A stretch of 64,000 nt of DNA from DATMER01 sp963741305 (lineage in GTDB: Bacteria > Acidobacteriota > Thermoanaerobaculia > Multivoradales > UBA5704). The notes under the pieces were generated by a model. The model did no database searches. It was not told where the DNA came from and was given only the letters and a program-made list of their open reading frames with translations. The position numbers and the translations under genes are program-made. Within the stretch, counting starts at the first letter, position 1. Each line of letters begins with the position of its first letter. The DNA is taken from contig CAVUHL010000003.1 of the NCBI GenBank assembly GCA_963741305.1, forward strand, positions 4,278,001-4,342,000. Reading direction: 5' to 3'. This document shows positions 62,801-64,000 of this stretch, piece by piece.

Positions 62801-62836
62801 CAGGCAGAGGTCTGCGGGGAGCGGGTTACGAAGCAT
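59810..62836 (-). CDS. MrfA-like helicase fused to MrfB-like DEDD exonuclease
   Basis: A 1008-residue protein. The N-terminal two-thirds is a superfamily-2 helicase: Walker A VTTPTASGKS (about residue 85), DELH box in VLDELHTYRG, motif VI QRSGRVGRDG, then a DUF1998-type zinc module (Cys723 onward, CETGCPSCTHSPKC). This matches MrfA/YprA. After a Pro-rich linker (about 780-815) comes an RNase H-like exonuclease: LFDLET (Asp837, Glu839), GYNSRRFDYQVL and YCRKDVEIL give D-E-D-D with the Tyr of the DEDDy type, as in MrfB. In B. subtilis MrfA and MrfB are separate and repair mitomycin adducts. The start at 62836 follows TACCAT by nine bases. Confidence 0.88.
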   Translation of the reverse strand: MLRNPLPADLCLTDLIDDLRQDAKLGPQLVHQAYLPGSPEVFEDLDPPLPAPLAEALARGGVSRLWKHQAEGIAAVRRGQDVLVTTPTASGKSLIFQVPALEEALRGGPGHGLFLFPLKALGQDQRGKFSKLAEEAGLSPEVGGCEIYDGDTPAAKRTAIRKNFPRVIVSNPDMLHLAVLGHWTGWGPFLADLRWIVLDELHTYRGIFGSHFHHVLQRFLRLCRSVGGDPVIIASSATAANAGEFAQTLTGRKFHWIQESGAPREGRHLLLYRPEASPYTLALQLFIRLVNAGLKTIVFTKARRITELLYSWLRREDPDLAKRVASYRAGFLPEERRRIERSLFEGKLDGVISTSALEMGIDVGGLDACILVGYPGSMMATWQRSGRVGRDGRESITAMVALPDALDQYFLDHPQELIGRPCERLIVDPENDPVSRAHLVCAASEMPLCRQDDHPYMDRHEQRLDLLLRQGHLFEAVDGGDLYCLRRRPQRHVNLRGTGETFAILDEERDGRMIGTVDGVRVLHECHPGAIYLHAGRQFEVLALEREERRVRVKAVDVEWFTSPLTEKETEILEVLKERTDGPLHAWLGRLKVTERVVGFERKRIYGQETIDQTPLDLPPMHFETVGLWWAAPREIEETLRQAGEHFMGSLHASEHASISLFPLLALCDRGDIGGISYSFQPQVGSGAVFIYDGHPGGVGIAARGFEDLPDLLGRVRTVLEGCPCETGCPSCTHSPKCGNGNRPLDKPGAARTLRLLLGAEDPVIPWGAPQALDLRALVGKEDPHPPAPSPGPPSTPSPGEGETEPETAPPKTESLPGQVGLFILARTGDPHTILFDLETLRAASEVGGWANIHRMGLALGVLCHLEEGRFEVYREGEVKGLVEALRRATLVIGYNSRRFDYQVLTGYTGENYNRLLPTLDLLEDIARRIGFRVGMGHLAKETLGLGKSADGLQSLQWVREGRLDLVEEYCRKDVEILRDLYLHGRREGCLFYRDRQRDIRLKFCVEW
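60424..60490. repeat. Palindromic repeat inserted in the helicase-exonuclease linker
   Basis: CAGTCTCCCCCTCTCCCGGGG and a facing CCGGGAGAGGGGG-CC-GGGGGGTGAGG stretch form an inverted repeat of the common CTCACCCCxxGCCCCTCTCCC type. Read leftward in frame it encodes HPPAPSPGPPSTPSPGEGE, the Pro/Ser-rich linker of the fusion protein. No frameshift results. Confidence 0.75.
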
Positions 62837-62851
62837 TACCGCCCCATGGTA
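62837..62851 (-). promoter_or_regulatory. Candidate -10 for leaderless helicase-exonuclease gene
   Basis: TACCAT on the minus strand (62851-62846), nine bases, ATG at 62836. An ATG eight codons upstream in frame would cross the box and is not preferred. Confidence 0.4.
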
Positions 62852-62861
62852 ACAGAGCAAA

Positions 62862-62931
62862 GGGCGCCATGAATGTCGCCCCTACAAGCGAGTCCGCGAT
62901 CTTGTTTGTAGGGGCGACATTCATGGCGCCC
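62862..62931. repeat. GTAGGGGCG-type hairpin repeat, copy 2
   Basis: GGGCGCCATGAATGTCGCC-CCTACAAGCGAG faces CTTGTTTGTAGGGG-CGACATTCATGGCGCCC; the two arms of about 31 bp are almost perfectly complementary. It is a more regular copy of the element at 27298-27380. It lies between the 5' end of the helicase gene and the 3' end of the PH-domain gene. Confidence 0.88.
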
Positions 62932-62949
62932 TGGTGGATGGGGCGTGCC

Positions 62950-63567
62950 CTAAATCTCTTCCAAAAGCTTCCGCCTCTTCATCTCAAACTCCTCCTGCGA
63001 GATCAGCCCGTCGTCGAGGAGGCCCTTGAGCTGGCGCAGGCGGTCGGCTCCGGAAGTGGCCATCTGGGCCGGCGGGGCCGCGGGGGCGAAGCGGCGGGAG
63101 CGGTAGGCCTCGCTCGCGGCCACGATGGCGCTCTTGAGCTCCAGCGGCCGGGCGATGTCCGCGAAGCGGGTGCAGCCGTGCTCGCTCGCGGTGTCGATCT
63201 CCACGTTGCCATAGCCCAGGAGCCTCCCCCACAAGCTCTGCTGGTGCTCGACGTTGTTCACCTTGTCGAGCGGCGCGTCCATGGAGCGCTTGTTGAAGAT
63301 CCCGGTCTGCTGGATCATCCGCTGGTTCGTCAGCACGTGCTCGTAGGAACGGAGCACCAGGAGCTTCCAGAGGATCGTGATGGCCAGGATCAGCGCGACC
63401 GCGCCCACCGCCATCAGAAGCAACGGCTCGGGGGCGAACTGCCAGGCGGCCACCGCCCCCGCCACCACCAGGGCGAGCCCGGCGATCCACGGCACCAGCG
63501 AGATCCGCGTCACATGCGCCCGGTAGACGATCTCCTCGCCGGGTTGGAGCTGCTCGTCGACACCCAT
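62950..63567 (-). CDS. Bacterial PH domain membrane protein with SHOCT tail
   Basis: A 205-residue protein with two membrane segments (about 22-65, LVPWIAGLALVVAGAVAAW and LLLMAVGAVALILAITILW), a bPH2/DUF304 PH-like domain (LRSYEHVLTNQRMIQQTGIFNKRSMDAPLDKVNNVEHQQSLWGRLLGYGNVEI) and a C-terminal SHOCT motif (DRLRQLKGLLDDGLISQEEFEMKRRKLLEEI). SHOCT modules usually mediate oligomerisation. Function unknown. AAGGAGG precedes the ATG at 63567 and TACAAT lies at 63596-63591, giving a short normal leader. Confidence 0.87.
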   Translation of the reverse strand: MGVDEQLQPGEEIVYRAHVTRISLVPWIAGLALVVAGAVAAWQFAPEPLLLMAVGAVALILAITILWKLLVLRSYEHVLTNQRMIQQTGIFNKRSMDAPLDKVNNVEHQQSLWGRLLGYGNVEIDTASEHGCTRFADIARPLELKSAIVAASEAYRSRRFAPAAPPAQMATSGADRLRQLKGLLDDGLISQEEFEMKRRKLLEEI

Positions 63568-63603
63568 GCCCACCTCCTTGCAGTCCGCTTATTGTATCCC
63601 CGT

Positions 63604-64000
63604 CTATTGGAGGGGCTTGGCCTGGCCGCCGAAGTACTTGCAGGCGTCGACGACTCCCTGCTGGATCAACTTGCACTTCATCTCATTCGAAAGATTGAAA
63701 TCAGTCGTGCCGACCCCCAGGTCGTTGATCTTGATCGTCCGCTTCTGGTTGTCCGGGTTGTTGTTGAAGGCGTTGACCTGGACATACAACAGCGCCTCGA
63801 ACAAAGCCCGGGCGTACTCTGGGAAGCTGTCGATCCTGGTATCCGGGTTCACGGGCGCTCCCTGGTTGAAGAGGAAGAGCCCGAGCGTCTGCGGGTTGAC
63901 CCCGTTCCGATCGAAGAGCTCGATGGGGTAATTGTCGAACACGCCGCCGTCCACGAACAGATCCTGCTTCTGGCCGGTCTCTCCAAACAGGGCGTCGTCG
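63604..64000 (-). CDS. Patatin-like phospholipase, C-terminal fragment
   Basis: The visible 131 residues are the C-terminal end of a leftward gene that starts beyond the right edge. LFVDGGVFDNYPIELFD carries the DGG motif whose Asp forms the catalytic dyad with a Ser in the missing part; the phrase DGGVFDNYPI is typical of patatin-like acyl hydrolases. The remainder (TLGLFLFNQGAP, YARALFEALLYVQ, IKINDLGVGTTDFNLSNEMKCKLIQQG) fits the same fold, where a phrase like VGTTDFNLS lies near the end. Substrate and localisation cannot be judged from this piece. Confidence 0.8.
   Translation of the reverse strand, partial: DDALFGETGQKQDLFVDGGVFDNYPIELFDRNGVNPQTLGLFLFNQGAPVNPDTRIDSFPEYARALFEALLYVQVNAFNNNPDNQKRTIKINDLGVGTTDFNLSNEMKCKLIQQGVVDACKYFGGQAKPLQ

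Overview
This window is GC-rich bacterial chromosome, densely packed, with about 50 protein genes and no rRNA, tRNA, CRISPR array, phage or insertion sequence that I can see. The gene mix (ELWxxDGT repeat proteins, CRTAC1-type FG-GAP proteins, CadC-like winged-helix/TPR proteins, RsbU-like phosphatase, an outer-envelope cell-division module, alkaline-phosphatase proteins ending in a SLGYL-type tail) suggests a Gram-negative member of Acidobacteriota or a near relative. That assignment is inference from gene content only.

Layout. 1-5500: DUF1844 fragment, mazG, then tesA divergent from ybbA-ybbP (the E. coli arrangement). 5480-11150: leftward envelope cluster envC-like / S41-like / yibQ-like / YfhO. 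11200-16400: prolyl oligopeptidase, membrane-anchored alkaline-phosphatase protein, GNAT, HIT. 16600-27300: thrB-thrC, aminotransferase plus APC permease, a secreted M36-like metalloprotease, a lipoprotein, a DHHA1 protein that lacks its DHH motif, and class II DAHP synthase. 27380-36400: three large secreted ELWxxDGT paralogues and a MDMPI/DinB-like protein. 36550-44650: DUF2911, periplasmic MsrA, ParA, RlmN, TPR and CRTAC1 secreted proteins, saccharopine-dehydrogenase-like enzyme. 44670-56000: nucleotidyltransferase pair, SpoIIE phosphatase, icd-mdh, cdd, GNAT, HXXEE fusion, VOC, winged-helix/TPR regulator. 56070-64000: lspA region, amidohydrolase, LEA14-like lipoprotein, a MrfA-MrfB-like helicase-exonuclease fusion, a PH-domain protein, and a patatin fragment.

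The most striking non-genic signal is a set of intergenic repeats. Five loci carry degenerate tandem arrays of unrelated sequence but the same 21-bp period (about 1043-1435, 15771-15965, 30425-30780, 36421-36550, 51240-51445). In one of them a GCG triplet recurs 16 times at exactly 21-bp spacing. A second class has a 9-bp period, is self-complementary, and sits between an upstream gene's 3' end and the -10 box of the next gene (three loci). Three further hairpin families (GTAGGGGC type, GCCGGCAAGATGCCGGC type, and a CTCTCCCGGGGAG type inside a gene) are also present. The repeats often supply gene ends: stop codons, C-terminal tails, and in one case a signal-peptide core.

About fifteen genes have a TANNNT -10 box only 6-10 nt before the start codon and no Shine-Dalgarno sequence, so leaderless transcription looks common. 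Two divergent gene pairs share overlapping, symmetric -10 boxes.
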